A DNA stretch of 51,550 nucleotides from a virus, in IMG/VR virus record IMGVR_UViG_3300025401_000005, positions 1 to 51,550 of that record. The stretch is one strand, 5' to 3'. Every line of letters starts with the position of its first letter. Within the stretch, counting starts at the first letter, position 1. The notes below the pieces were generated by a model. That model was not told where the DNA came from and made no database searches. It saw nothing but the letters and a program-made list of their open reading frames with translations. A program made the position numbers and the translations under genes. Positions 8,989 to 18,659 of this stretch are shown in pieces.

Positions 8989-11900
8989 ATGCCATTTGAT
9001 ATCAACGGCGCAAGAAAAGCCGGTTATTCTGATGAGCAGATTTCTGAATTTCTCTCGTCGAACAACCCTAGCTTTGATGTGTCTGGAGCGCAAAAGGCTG
9101 GGTACACGCTGGATGATATAGCTGGAACTTTGGCACAACCAAAACAACAGCAAGATACGCAACTTCCCACGCCAGAGCAGACAGGTAAGGTTATTAATCT
9201 TCCTCCCATTCCAGAAATCACCCAAGCAAAGCCAATGGGTTTTATGGAACAAGCAGGAAGATTCATGTCTCCATTGCTTGGCCCTACGGAAGCGCAAAAA
9301 ATTGAAGAAGCTGTTCCTTTTGGTAAAACCGCAACAGGAGAAACCAAGTATGAATACAAGCCATTAGCAAGTCGATTAGAGCAGGAGCAGGGGATTTTTA
9401 CACCTTTTATTACCACTCCACAACTTCAGTCAACTCCAACAGATACAACCGCTGAAGCAATAGGAAAGGGAGCTTTCAATGTGGGAGCAGGGGTGTTGGG
9501 ATCTTTTATGAGTCCTGGTGGCGTGCTTCTTGGCGGGGTTCCAAAAGAATTAGAAAGTGCCGCTGAAGGAGTAAAGCAAATTGGCAGGGGGGCGGCTGGA
9601 TTGTTTGCTGGTCAAATGCTTGGAGCAATTCCTGGCCAAGTGCAGGAAGCAATTAATCCTAATTTGCCATTGCAGGAGAGAATTCAAGGAGGATTGGGTG
9701 CTGTTGTTGGATTGGGATTTGGAGGTCTTGCCGCCAAACACGCAATAATGGGAGAAAAACGTCCATCGCCCGAAAATATACCCGGCCCCGCTCCAGAGGT
9801 TGCTCCATCTACCGTCCCTGGCGTTGACTCAAAAGAAGCGGCAATTATTTCCAAAGCGGATGATTTGCATGAGGTTCCCTCGCCCCCCAGTGAGGTTACC
9901 GGCCCTACGATTAATATCCCTGCCGCAACTTCAGAGGAATTAAACCGCGCAAAGATTTCCGATCTTGTTGCCCAACAACTGGAGCATGAGGAAGGATCGC
10001 CAGAGCATACTGCCATTCAGCAACAGATTGATGCTTTACAGAAACCCGCTGAAAAAACTCAATTTCCTGATCTAAATGAATGGACTGAAAATCAGAAGCA
10101 ATATTTACAGCAATTAGAACAACAGAAACCCGCTGAAGAAATTTCTAATGCTCCTGAAAATGATCTAGATAAACAGCTTCAAGATCTTACTGATGAACAA
10201 AATAGGCTTGTCATAGATGAACTACCAAAATATCCGGAAGGAAGCATTGGAAGGAGACAAGTTCAAGACAGAATTGATGCAATACGCTTACAGCAAGTTG
10301 ATCTTAATAAACAAAGGGAACTTGTAATTTCAGAGGAAACCAAACCCGCTGAAGCCCCTGCTGAAGCAAAACCTAAAGAAGAAAATGCCGTTCAAGTCGA
10401 AAAAACAGGAGAAGTGGGCGTTCGCAACGCACCAACCGTGGGCGAAGGAGTGGGCGCAGAAAACAAACCAGAAGTCCCTGCCACAGAAGGTGAAGAAAAG
10501 CCCAAAGAAGAAGTAGCTCCAATAACAGAAAACAGCAGAACTACAAATCGTGATTATAGTGGCTACCCAAAAGGAACCCAAGTAGAAATTGTTTCAAGAA
10601 GCAAAGATCCTTTATCTACGGATGTAAAAATAAAGTATCCCGATGGCAAAATTGATTCTTTTCCAGAGGCGTGGCTTAAAAAACCAAAGACATCTGCAAC
10701 AAAGCCAAAAGAAACCCTTCCAAGTCTTGTTAAAACAAGGGGAAGAGATGCAGTAAATGATCTTCTTAATGAGTGGAACGAAGCTGAATTAAGTCCAGAT
10801 GGTAAATACATTTTAGGTGTTGTTGATCCAAGATCATCAATGAAGCCAGAGCGCATTCCTGTAAGGGAGTTCCTTGATTGGTTGCAAGATAAGGAATCAA
10901 CATCAAAAGTAGAAGTAGGGCCAGAAGCCGACGCTACTACCCCAACTATTGAGACTACTGGCGAAGGACAGTTATTCCGAGAGGATGCTCTTCCATTTAA
11001 TCTTGCTGGAGAAGAGTTGCCGCCAGAACCTGAAAAGCCAACTGTAGGCACAGAGGAAGAGCAACAGCTTCCTATGGGCGAAACTCCAAAGCCAACGGAG
11101 CCAGAGAAGCCATCAAACCCATACAAGGATCTTCTTAATAAAGTAGTAACCAGCATCAAGACTCATTCAGAATTTGCAAACGAAGCTGAAAAAGTAGCAA
11201 AGAAAACGCGCAATAAATTTCTCCAAGAATCGGTAGACAATTACCGGGACGCAATGGAAATCGGAGCGGACATGGAGTCAGAGTTCGAGAAGTTGCTTGC
11301 CGATGTTGAGCGTGAAGCCAATTACCATGATCAAGGAATAAAACCATCAGAGCGAGGATTGCCAAAAAGCAGATATAGAAAACCCCAATACTTTGGAGGC
11401 AAAAATGGAGATGAAGTAATTCGATATCTTCAAGAGAACAAAATCCTTCCAAAGAAAGCATGGGAAAAGAAAATTCGTGAAAGCGGTAGGCAAGTTACCG
11501 GCGGGGAATATGATGATATGCCAGAGATCCCCCAAAAGCATTCCAAGACTCTTTATGGAACTAATGGGGAAGGCCAGGTAATTGATGATGCATTGACAGG
11601 ATTACATAGTGCCGGCTTGGGATTGAATATAGAAACTGTTCCAGAACTTTGGCAGTACATCAAAGATGCTTCCGATAGTGCATTAAAAGAAGAAAAGGAA
11701 ACTACGGAACAATCCCGGATTGAAAAGAAAATTGAAACCGAAAGGGAGAAGATGCGGAAGTTGGCTCAAAAAGATCCAGAGAAATACGCTTCCGAAATGG
11801 ATCAAGACTTGAGGGACTACTTCAATGCTCGCCGTGGAGATACAGGAGGATTCCTTGAATTTCCAGATTCAGTAAAAGAAGCGGCAACCAATTTCGGCAA

Positions 11901-14900
11901 AGCTATTTATAAGGCTGGAATGACATTTCGTGATTGGTCACGCGAAATGATTTCTCGTCTTGGAAATGGAGTTCGTGATTTCCTGCGACAAATCTGGAAT
12001 GCGTGGAGTTCAACAGGGAGATCTGGAGGAATTGGTCGAATTCCTGGTGAAGATGAAGCGGCATTGCGCGCAAGAATTGAAAGGGAAAAGTACGGCCCCC
12101 CTTCTCCCCAAGAGGCATACGCAAATAAACTTTACGATGCTCTGACAAAAACTCATGGAAGTCCCGCTACGGAAGAGGAACTGTCTCGCGGACTGTCCAG
12201 CAAGTTCCCCGGCATTACATCCCGCGAGATTACGGATCTTTACAACAAAGCATCTGGAAAAGCGGAGGCAAGACCATCCGTTACTGCTCCAGAAACGGGC
12301 GGCGAGGGTCGCACGACCGGCCTTAAAAGGGCCACAGTTTCACAAGAAAGACTCGCCCGTGGGTTGGAGGAATTAAATCCAGAAGAAAGACCCGGAGCCG
12401 AGGAAGCCGTTGCTAATGCCGTTGAAAAAAACAAAGACACAACAGCTTCATCAAACCTTGTTGCAAATATTTTAGAAGGAGGCAAGCGAAACATCAGTCA
12501 TGATGATGCCGCTTTATTGCTGGCAGAAAGAAATAGGGTTCTTGGAGAACAGGAAAAGTGGCAAAAGATTTATCTTGATGAAAAAACAAATGATGTTGAA
12601 AGGGCAAATGCTGAAAACAAATTAAACGAAATAGAATCTCAACTTGATCGACTTGATAAGGCCCAAAAAATTGTTGGCACTCAATGGAGTGATATTGGTC
12701 GTTTATATCAACGATTGATTGCTGAAGATAATTCAATTCAAGCAATACAGACAAGGTGGAGAAAGGCCAAGGGGTCTTCTTTGTCTCCAGAAGAAAATAT
12801 TCAGATTTCCGATCTTTCCAAAAGACTTACAGATTTGCAGAAAAAGTATGAGGAACTCCAAAATAAGATAAACGAAACAAAATCTGATGGCGTAAAGGAG
12901 ACTTTGGAAAAGACCATAAAGGATTTGGAAGACAAGTTGGCTAAATCACAAAAGGAAAAGAAGCCAACATCTGAAAAACAACCAAAGGAAGGGCCAAAGT
13001 ATAGCGACAAAATCATCAACAAGATTAGCTCTTTGGCTGAACAGGCTAGGGAAAGAAAAGCCAAAAGAAGAGCAGAAGGACGGTTTATGTCGGGATATGA
13101 TCCCGCTGAATTTGCTGACGATGTAATAATTGCATCTGAATATATTGCTCATGGAGTAAAAAATGCCGCCGATTTTGCAATAAAGATAAAAAATGAACTT
13201 GGCGATGTAACTAAAGAATACATTGATAAGCTATATAAAGCGGCAAATGAAAAAATAAAACAGTTGGATAAGTCCGAATCATCCGATGATGTGAGGGCCA
13301 GGGTAAAAGCTGAAGCAGTTGCCGGCGATGAATTGTCCCAAAAAAGCATTTATGATTTAGTGGTAGCGCATCTTCAAGAAGGATTACATGAAGAGAACGA
13401 GGTCATGAATGCCGTTCTTGATGATGTAAAAGAAGCATATCCAGAAGCAACAATAAGGGATGTTCGCAGAGCATACACCAATTACGGTAAATATAAATTT
13501 CCAAGCAAAGACGAAATCCTTACACGCGCCAGGGAATTGCGAACTCTTTCTAGGCTACAGGAAAGCATTGACCGATTAAATGAAGGATTGAGGCCGCTTA
13601 AAACAGGATTACAGCGCGATAAGGCAATTCAAGAAATTAGGGAAAAGCAAAAGCAGTTAAATGATTTACTGGCAAAAGCAAACGAACCTACTCGCGAACA
13701 GTTTCTTGCTTCAAGGTCTGATGCTGCAAAAACTAGATTGCGAAATGCAATTGAAGATTTAGACAAGCAGTTGAGGACGGGAGAAAGACCCACTCCAAGG
13801 GAAAGAATTGAAGAAGACCCGGAGGTTGAGCAATTGCGTTCCGAAAAAGAGGCAATGCAGAGACTCCGAAATGAGATTGACAGGCAAGAGGCTCCAAAGG
13901 ATTCGCCAGAGGAAAAGGAAAATGAGCGTTTGCGTAAACTGTATGATAAGCAAATTGCCGATCTTGATGAAAAATTAAGAGGCATTGAAAAGCCAAAGCC
14001 AGAAAAGCCAACATTTGAGCAAAGCAGGGAAAATGAACAAAAGATGGCAGAGCGTGATGCAATGCGTGAAAAGCTCAAGGAGATTGAAAAAGAAGAAGCA
14101 GATCGAAAAAAACCATCCTCGGAACAAGCGGAAATTGATCGCATTCAAAAAGCAATTGATGATGTCAATGACCGCATTGCAAAAGGTGAAAAAATTGCAC
14201 CTACTCCCAAAAAAGAACCTTTGACTGAATATGCAAGGAGACTGCGTGAAGATTTGGAAAAAGCGAGAAAGCAATACAAAAGAGTCACAGGCAAAGAACC
14301 AAAGACTCCAGAGCAACGCTATAATGAAGCCAGACAAAAAGCCTGGAAGAAGAAAATTGATGAATTAAATGATAGAATAAAAAGAGGTGATTTCAAGGAA
14401 GCTCCAAAAAAACCAACCCCAAAATTAAATGAGGAGTCGAGAAAAGTATTCTCGGAACTTGAAAAAACAAAACAAGAGGCAAAAGAAGCTGAACAAAAGT
14501 TAGCTTTTGAAAACAGGACTCCTGTACAGAAATTGATAGATAGGGTTATTAAGGCTCCGTGGCATTTCCTAACCGCAATAAAGGTTTTGGGGCATGGAAC
14601 GGTAGGAATGCTTACTCATGCTGGAGGTGTGCTGTGGAGGCCGACAAGGGCTTTGATATATTGGAAAAATTTCCTGCGCCAATTCCCTTTGTGGTTAAGT
14701 CCAAAGTATCATGAGAAGATTATTTATGATTTGATTCACGACAAGGATTTCCAAAAATGGAAAGATGCCGGCGCAAGTATTGACCCAAGGGAAGAGTATA
14801 CAGATTATGGAATGTATGCCAAATGGATGGGTAAATTTGCGGCTGGAGGCAAGCGTGGATTCGATGCTCTAAACCTTGTGCGACTTGAATTAAACAAAAA

Positions 14901-15900
14901 AGATTGGGAGAATGTTTCGGATGATATAAAGGCCAATCCAGAACAAGCTGAAGAAACCAGAAAATATATTGCCGCATTAAACAATAAAGCAACTGGGGCA
15001 TTGCCAAAGGGATATTCGGCTGGAAGACAAATAGCTAGAAACCCATTGATGGATTGGCTTTTCTTTGCCCCAAAATTATACGCAACCAGATTTTCGCGTG
15101 TTTTGTTTGATCCTGTTAGAACTATCAAAACATTTGGTGATTGGTCAAATTCCACACCAGCAGAAAAATACATTGCTACCAAGAGATTGAAAAATGCCGG
15201 TGAGTTTGCGGCTACATACATTGGGGCATTAATGATAAACCAGGCTATTTTGAGTGCTACCGGAAGCAAGCAACAGGTTAACTTTACCGATCCTTCAAAA
15301 ACCGATTGGTTAAAAATGAAGATTGGGAATAAAGTTGTGATGGCAGATGGTGGATTGCTTGATCCAATTAGGCTTATTGGTCGTATCGTGTATGGAGATT
15401 TGATTAAACCGAGAACGGAAAGGGAGGTTTACTTGAAGGGGAATCGTTACCAGCAAGCCATGAAAGACTTAACGGAGTATGTCAGAGGAAAAATGAACCC
15501 AACATTGGGCATAATTACTGATGTATCTACTGGAACTGATTTTCAAGGAAGACCATTGCCTGGGCCGTTGGCAAGGGGAGAAAAGGCGAAATATGCCGAT
15601 CAGCCTCAATACACATGGAAAGAATGGTTGCTGGAGCAGGGGCCGATTCCTTTGTCTGGAGCGACAAAAGATGTATATGAATCCATGAGAGAAAAAGGAT
15701 TAAGTGATGTACAGGCTCAAGACATATTAAAGGGCGCGGCTTTGACTGCCGTTGGAATGACCGGGGCACACGCACAAGAAGATTACTCCCTATTGCCAAA
15801 AACACCTCCAAAATTAAGAAATAAAGGAGCATCATCAAATCCTTTTGGATCTACTGACAGTTCAACCAAGTCACAAAGGAACCCATTTGGAAGTTTTTAA
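8989..15900 (+). CDS. Giant virion protein (2,303 aa), polyvalent/ejection type
   Basis: The largest gene, 13% of the genome. The N-terminus has two tandem repeats of the form FD(I/V)xGAxKAGY(S/T)xxxI (residues 3-50), often seen at the start of large phage virion proteins. Residues about 155-250 are Gly/Ala-rich and hydrophobic. Residues about 300-800 are Pro/Glu/Lys-rich linkers with an LPFNLAGEELPPEP motif near 667. Two related modules follow, near 960-1005 (IYKAGMTFRDWSREMISRLG) and 1375-1425 (YIAHGVKNAADFAIKIK). Long charged coiled coils run to about 1,830. The C-terminal 450 residues form a distinct Trp/aromatic-rich domain with hydrophobic segments. I see no catalytic motif. Delivery into the host with the DNA is inferred from position and resemblance to polyvalent proteins. 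Confidence 0.65.
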   Translation: MPFDINGARKAGYSDEQISEFLSSNNPSFDVSGAQKAGYTLDDIAGTLAQPKQQQDTQLPTPEQTGKVINLPPIPEITQAKPMGFMEQAGRFMSPLLGPTEAQKIEEAVPFGKTATGETKYEYKPLASRLEQEQGIFTPFITTPQLQSTPTDTTAEAIGKGAFNVGAGVLGSFMSPGGVLLGGVPKELESAAEGVKQIGRGAAGLFAGQMLGAIPGQVQEAINPNLPLQERIQGGLGAVVGLGFGGLAAKHAIMGEKRPSPENIPGPAPEVAPSTVPGVDSKEAAIISKADDLHEVPSPPSEVTGPTINIPAATSEELNRAKISDLVAQQLEHEEGSPEHTAIQQQIDALQKPAEKTQFPDLNEWTENQKQYLQQLEQQKPAEEISNAPENDLDKQLQDLTDEQNRLVIDELPKYPEGSIGRRQVQDRIDAIRLQQVDLNKQRELVISEETKPAEAPAEAKPKEENAVQVEKTGEVGVRNAPTVGEGVGAENKPEVPATEGEEKPKEEVAPITENSRTTNRDYSGYPKGTQVEIVSRSKDPLSTDVKIKYPDGKIDSFPEAWLKKPKTSATKPKETLPSLVKTRGRDAVNDLLNEWNEAELSPDGKYILGVVDPRSSMKPERIPVREFLDWLQDKESTSKVEVGPEADATTPTIETTGEGQLFREDALPFNLAGEELPPEPEKPTVGTEEEQQLPMGETPKPTEPEKPSNPYKDLLNKVVTSIKTHSEFANEAEKVAKKTRNKFLQESVDNYRDAMEIGADMESEFEKLLADVEREANYHDQGIKPSERGLPKSRYRKPQYFGGKNGDEVIRYLQENKILPKKAWEKKIRESGRQVTGGEYDDMPEIPQKHSKTLYGTNGEGQVIDDALTGLHSAGLGLNIETVPELWQYIKDASDSALKEEKETTEQSRIEKKIETEREKMRKLAQKDPEKYASEMDQDLRDYFNARRGDTGGFLEFPDSVKEAATNFGKAIYKAGMTFRDWSREMISRLGNGVRDFLRQIWNAWSSTGRSGGIGRIPGEDEAALRARIEREKYGPPSPQEAYANKLYDALTKTHGSPATEEELSRGLSSKFPGITSREITDLYNKASGKAEARPSVTAPETGGEGRTTGLKRATVSQERLARGLEELNPEERPGAEEAVANAVEKNKDTTASSNLVANILEGGKRNISHDDAALLLAERNRVLGEQEKWQKIYLDEKTNDVERANAENKLNEIESQLDRLDKAQKIVGTQWSDIGRLYQRLIAEDNSIQAIQTRWRKAKGSSLSPEENIQISDLSKRLTDLQKKYEELQNKINETKSDGVKETLEKTIKDLEDKLAKSQKEKKPTSEKQPKEGPKYSDKIINKISSLAEQARERKAKRRAEGRFMSGYDPAEFADDVIIASEYIAHGVKNAADFAIKIKNELGDVTKEYIDKLYKAANEKIKQLDKSESSDDVRARVKAEAVAGDELSQKSIYDLVVAHLQEGLHEENEVMNAVLDDVKEAYPEATIRDVRRAYTNYGKYKFPSKDEILTRARELRTLSRLQESIDRLNEGLRPLKTGLQRDKAIQEIREKQKQLNDLLAKANEPTREQFLASRSDAAKTRLRNAIEDLDKQLRTGERPTPRERIEEDPEVEQLRSEKEAMQRLRNEIDRQEAPKDSPEEKENERLRKLYDKQIADLDEKLRGIEKPKPEKPTFEQSRENEQKMAERDAMREKLKEIEKEEADRKKPSSEQAEIDRIQKAIDDVNDRIAKGEKIAPTPKKEPLTEYARRLREDLEKARKQYKRVTGKEPKTPEQRYNEARQKAWKKKIDELNDRIKRGDFKEAPKKPTPKLNEESRKVFSELEKTKQEAKEAEQKLAFENRTPVQKLIDRVIKAPWHFLTAIKVLGHGTVGMLTHAGGVLWRPTRALIYWKNFLRQFPLWLSPKYHEKIIYDLIHDKDFQKWKDAGASIDPREEYTDYGMYAKWMGKFAAGGKRGFDALNLVRLELNKKDWENVSDDIKANPEQAEETRKYIAALNNKATGALPKGYSAGRQIARNPLMDWLFFAPKLYATRFSRVLFDPVRTIKTFGDWSNSTPAEKYIATKRLKNAGEFAATYIGALMINQAILSATGSKQQVNFTDPSKTDWLKMKIGNKVVMADGGLLDPIRLIGRIVYGDLIKPRTEREVYLKGNRYQQAMKDLTEYVRGKMNPTLGIITDVSTGTDFQGRPLPGPLARGEKAKYADQPQYTWKEWLLEQGPIPLSGATKDVYESMREKGLSDVQAQDILKGAALTAVGMTGAHAQEDYSLLPKTPPKLRNKGASSNPFGSTDSSTKSQRNPFGSF

Positions 15901-15953
15901 CTCTTGCCTTACTTGCCGGTTTCCGAAAGGATTGCCGCTTAACCAACCACGCC

Positions 15954-16262
15954 ATGAGCAAAAAATACATCCTGCCTCCTTCCCTTAAATATCCCTTTGA
16001 GCAGTCAGAGTTCCCCGGTGATCTGAATCTACGAGAGATTCGTGAACAGGGAGAGAAGAACAAGTTGCCAGAGGTTAGCTTTTATCAAGCTATCGTTATC
16101 TCCCTTCTGGAGCAGAGGAACTACTTTGTTGTCGAAACCCTCCGCTATGCCAAGCAGTATGGTCAACTTCCTCCGCAACAGGAGGAGACTCCAGAACCAG
16201 AAGAGAAGAAGGACTTCCCTACGCTGACGCTAATCCACCGTTTCCATAAGAAGTACGAGTAA
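15954..16262 (+). CDS. Small conserved-looking protein of unknown function
   Basis: A 102-residue protein starting MSKKYILPPSLKYPFEQSE, with a helical central part (SFYQAIVISLLEQRNYFVVETLRYAKQYG) and a Glu/Pro-rich linker near the end. It is preceded by a clear A/C-rich leader (taaccaaccacgcc) without Shine-Dalgarno and ends 3 bases before the glycosyltransferase GTG start, so the two are probably cotranslated. No family is recognised. Confidence 0.6.
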   Translation: MSKKYILPPSLKYPFEQSEFPGDLNLREIREQGEKNKLPEVSFYQAIVISLLEQRNYFVVETLRYAKQYGQLPPQQEETPEPEEKKDFPTLTLIHRFHKKYE

Positions 16263-16265
16263 GTC

Positions 16266-17783
16266 GTGGCTACATATCTCAACCTCGGAAGGTACGGAGA
16301 TGTATGCTCATTCCTTCCTGTTCTCCAAAATGAGTACAACGAGACAGGCACAAAGCCTAGTCTGATCATATCCAAGGACTACGCTGACATTCTGGATGGA
16401 GTCAGCTATGTGGAACCAATTGTCTACGATGGCCCTTTTGAAGACATTGCTGGAGCATTGGATTATGCCAAGACGCTAGGGCATACAGTAACCACAACCC
16501 AAGTTGTCGGGATTACGGATGTTGTGGTAAGCCAAGTCTATGGGAACCATCATGGCCCTGCCATTATCTGTGACTCTTTCCAACAAGATGCTTGGAGGTT
16601 GGCTAACAAGCTGGATCTATGGCCCCGCCAATTGCCTTTGGTATTCGATAGACGGGACAAGAAAAGGGAAAAGAGACTGTACAGGGGCATTCCAAAGACA
16701 AAGCCTTGGATCGTTGTTTCCTCCGGGGGAAACTCCTCACCATTTCCATACAATGATTTGCTATGGGAGATCCTAAAGAACTGCCTTCCAGAGTTCCACA
16801 TCATTGACCTAGCTGAAATCAAAGCTGAAAAGTTCTATGATATTTTAGGTATCATGGATCACCCCAACACGGCGCATCTCATCCTCACCGATAGCGGCCC
16901 TATACACCTCGCATACGCCACTACAAAGCCTGTTCATGCAATCGTGACAGATAGACCATCTCTGTGGCATGGGACGGCTTGGAGACCATTCTACGCTTCC
17001 TATACCCGGTACAGGAACTTCCCAAGGGATGTGACTCGGATCTTGGATCTGATCCGTAACCCTAGACCAAAGGCAACGCTACCGAATATCGTCCATGTTT
17101 ATCAGAGGATGCCTTGGGCTACAGGGGATGAGAAGCGGCGCAATGCCTTGGCTGAAGAGACTTGGAAGGGAATCGGATGGGTGGATCTTGGGTTGGATGA
17201 CAACTGTTTCGTAAGAAGTTCCGCTGAAGTTATACCAGATGAGAAGCGTAGGATACCCATGATCAAGGATATGCTCCGATTGGCTTGCCTTGGCAGGGAT
17301 GATACGGATGTCTTGGTGATGACCAATACCGATACTTGTGTAGCCTCTAACTTTATCCAGAGGCTAGAGGGAACCTTGCCAGCATATGCATATCGTCATG
17401 ACTTTAAGAGGCTGGATGAACCGCTTTCCTATGATCGCATTAGTGCAGGAGCAAAGTATGCAGGGTGTGATCTGTTCGCTATGAGGGTGGGATGGTGGAG
17501 AAGAAACCATCACCTTTTCCCCGATATGGTATTGGGTAGAGAAACATGGGATAAAATACTGCGTGAACTTATGAAGTTATCGGGAGGCAGAGAATTAGAA
17601 AATTGTATTTTCCACGAAATACATCCTTCATTTTGGGAAAATCCTCATAACCTAAACAGAGATCCTTCCAATTTGCGTAATAGATTGCTTGCAAGAAACT
17701 GGCTAATTGAAAGGAATATGCCTTTACAAGAATTAGAGTTTACAAATTATGAAGGCAAGTTCAAGAAACCATCTTTTAAATAG
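16266..17783 (+). CDS. Two-domain glycosyltransferase (GT9-like plus GT-A-like)
   Basis: A 505-residue protein with GTG start; MATYLNLGRYGD at the N-terminus is a typical nucleotide-sugar binding opening, supporting this start. Residues 1-265 resemble a GT-B heptosyltransferase (GT9): SSGGNSSPFPY near 152-162 and LTDSGPIHLAYATTKPVHAI near 207-226. Residues about 275-505 look like a separate GT-A-type domain with an acidic NTDT motif near 354-357 in place of DXD. It may modify host surface glycans or virion proteins. The last 250 bases are AT-richer than the rest. The gene closes the rightward late operon and overlaps the convergent - strand operon by 8 bases. Confidence 0.72.
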   Translation: MATYLNLGRYGDVCSFLPVLQNEYNETGTKPSLIISKDYADILDGVSYVEPIVYDGPFEDIAGALDYAKTLGHTVTTTQVVGITDVVVSQVYGNHHGPAIICDSFQQDAWRLANKLDLWPRQLPLVFDRRDKKREKRLYRGIPKTKPWIVVSSGGNSSPFPYNDLLWEILKNCLPEFHIIDLAEIKAEKFYDILGIMDHPNTAHLILTDSGPIHLAYATTKPVHAIVTDRPSLWHGTAWRPFYASYTRYRNFPRDVTRILDLIRNPRPKATLPNIVHVYQRMPWATGDEKRRNALAEETWKGIGWVDLGLDDNCFVRSSAEVIPDEKRRIPMIKDMLRLACLGRDDTDVLVMTNTDTCVASNFIQRLEGTLPAYAYRHDFKRLDEPLSYDRISAGAKYAGCDLFAMRVGWWRRNHHLFPDMVLGRETWDKILRELMKLSGGRELENCIFHEIHPSFWENPHNLNRDPSNLRNRLLARNWLIERNMPLQELEFTNYEGKFKKPSFK

Positions 17784-17985
17784 TTTGTGGCCCGTGATTA
17801 CAGCACCATAGACCATCTTTGCCATAACCATTCTTTCGGGAGCATTGCCAACTCGTTTTGGCTTTCTCGTCAACGACTACCCAACCGCATAGTGCCGGGT
17901 CATATGCTGATCCCTTGGGGTACTTCTCGGTGACTCCGTAGCGATATTTCTTTAATGCCGTTAATGTTTTAGGTTGCTTAATCAT
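17776..17985 (-). CDS. Small Cys-containing protein of unknown function
   Basis: A 69-residue protein, last gene of the long leftward operon. It has a basic N-terminus and a Trp/Cys-rich second half (CGWVVVD, SWQCSRKNGYGKDGLWCCNHG) that may bind a metal, although spacing does not match a classical zinc finger. It overlaps the preceding gene by 8 bases and the convergent glycosyltransferase gene by 8 bases, so no room is left for a terminator between the two converging operons. Confidence 0.6.
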   Translation of the reverse strand: MIKQPKTLTALKKYRYGVTEKYPKGSAYDPALCGWVVVDEKAKTSWQCSRKNGYGKDGLWCCNHGPQTI

Positions 17986-18190
17986 TTTCGTGTTCCTGTT
18001 CTTGGATTGGTTGCTCTAGTGGGATAACTTCTGGAGTTACGGGAACGATTTGGGGAATAGCGGTTACCTGGTAGTAGGCTCCGCAATCCCTGCCATCTGT
18101 TGCCGATAGGTTAGAGACGTAGATGGTCTGTGTCTGGATAGGAGTCGTGTATAACGCTCCTGCTGTGATGATTGAGTATAGTGGGTTCAT
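17978..18190 (-). CDS. Small protein, possible exported peptide
   Basis: A 70-residue protein with a weakly hydrophobic N-terminus (MNPLYSIITAGALYTTPIQ), a Gly-Cys stretch and a Pro/Glu/Gln-rich C-terminal half ending in acidic residues. The start overlaps the upstream stop by ATGA. The N-terminus is too short on charge to call a signal peptide confidently. Function is unknown. Confidence 0.55.
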   Translation of the reverse strand: MNPLYSIITAGALYTTPIQTQTIYVSNLSATDGRDCGAYYQVTAIPQIVPVTPEVIPLEQPIQEQEHEND

Positions 18191-18477
18191 TTCCGTTTGT
18201 TTGGGTTAAAGCTAGACATATGCCATCCTCCTTTACACTCGTCGCATTGGTATGCCCGGAGGAAACTGGTGTTGGAATTGCCGTTCTTGAGTAAGTGGTT
18301 GATAGCTTGGTTACACTTGGCTTGAGATGGATAGACACTCTTGCCGCAAATGCCTTTCTTGGGCTTCTCTCGGCCTTCTACAAGGCCCATTTCGATAGCT
18401 TCCCTCTTGTTTATCGGAGGAAGATCGGGAGTCTCTAACCCGATTTCTTTTAGTATGTCATCAATTGGTGATTTCAT
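18187..18477 (-). CDS. Small zinc-ribbon-like protein
   Basis: A 96-residue protein starting MKSPIDDILKEIG. A longer frame to 18510 exists, but the start at 18477 forms the ATGA overlap used throughout this operon. The C-terminal half has C-x(9)-C ... C-x(2)-C followed by HMSS (CGKSVYPSQAKC, YQCDECKGGWH), a plausible zinc ribbon. Phages often carry such proteins as regulators or adaptors; no specific role is visible. Confidence 0.6.
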   Translation of the reverse strand: MKSPIDDILKEIGLETPDLPPINKREAIEMGLVEGREKPKKGICGKSVYPSQAKCNQAINHLLKNGNSNTSFLRAYQCDECKGGWHMSSFNPNKRK

Positions 18478-18659
18478 TTTCTTTTGAATCCCTTTTTGCT
18501 GTAGTGCCAATCAGCCTGTTCAAAGTACTCGCACTTGTCTTGTCCCTGTTCTGGCTTAAAGTCTGCATATGATTGGTATTGTGATGTAGGGGCTAGATAC
18601 CTCCAGCACTGCATATGAGAGGGACAATCTGTGTTATCGCATTTACTGATATCGGTCAT
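18474..18659 (-). CDS. Small Cys-rich protein
   Basis: A 61-residue protein with four N-terminal cysteines spaced as in a metal-binding module (CDNTDCPSHMQCWRY) and a fourth/fifth ligand near residue 43 (DKCEYFEQADWH). It overlaps genes at both ends by ATGA. Similar short Cys-rich proteins with this CxxxxCxxxxxC pattern occur in many phages as uncharacterised proteins. Function is unknown. Confidence 0.6.
   Translation of the reverse strand: MTDISKCDNTDCPSHMQCWRYLAPTSQYQSYADFKPEQGQDKCEYFEQADWHYSKKGFKRK

Noticed and set aside
7481-9297. Long - strand ORFs (191, 116 and 196 codons) opposite the internal virion genes
   Set aside because: Cys/Ser/Leu-rich antisense translations of Gln/Ala-rich coding sequence; no independent evidence.
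9684-16063. Many long - strand ORFs opposite the giant gene
   Set aside because: They are antisense shadows of a biased coding sequence, with Ser/Leu/Phe-rich translations and no coupling or leader motif.
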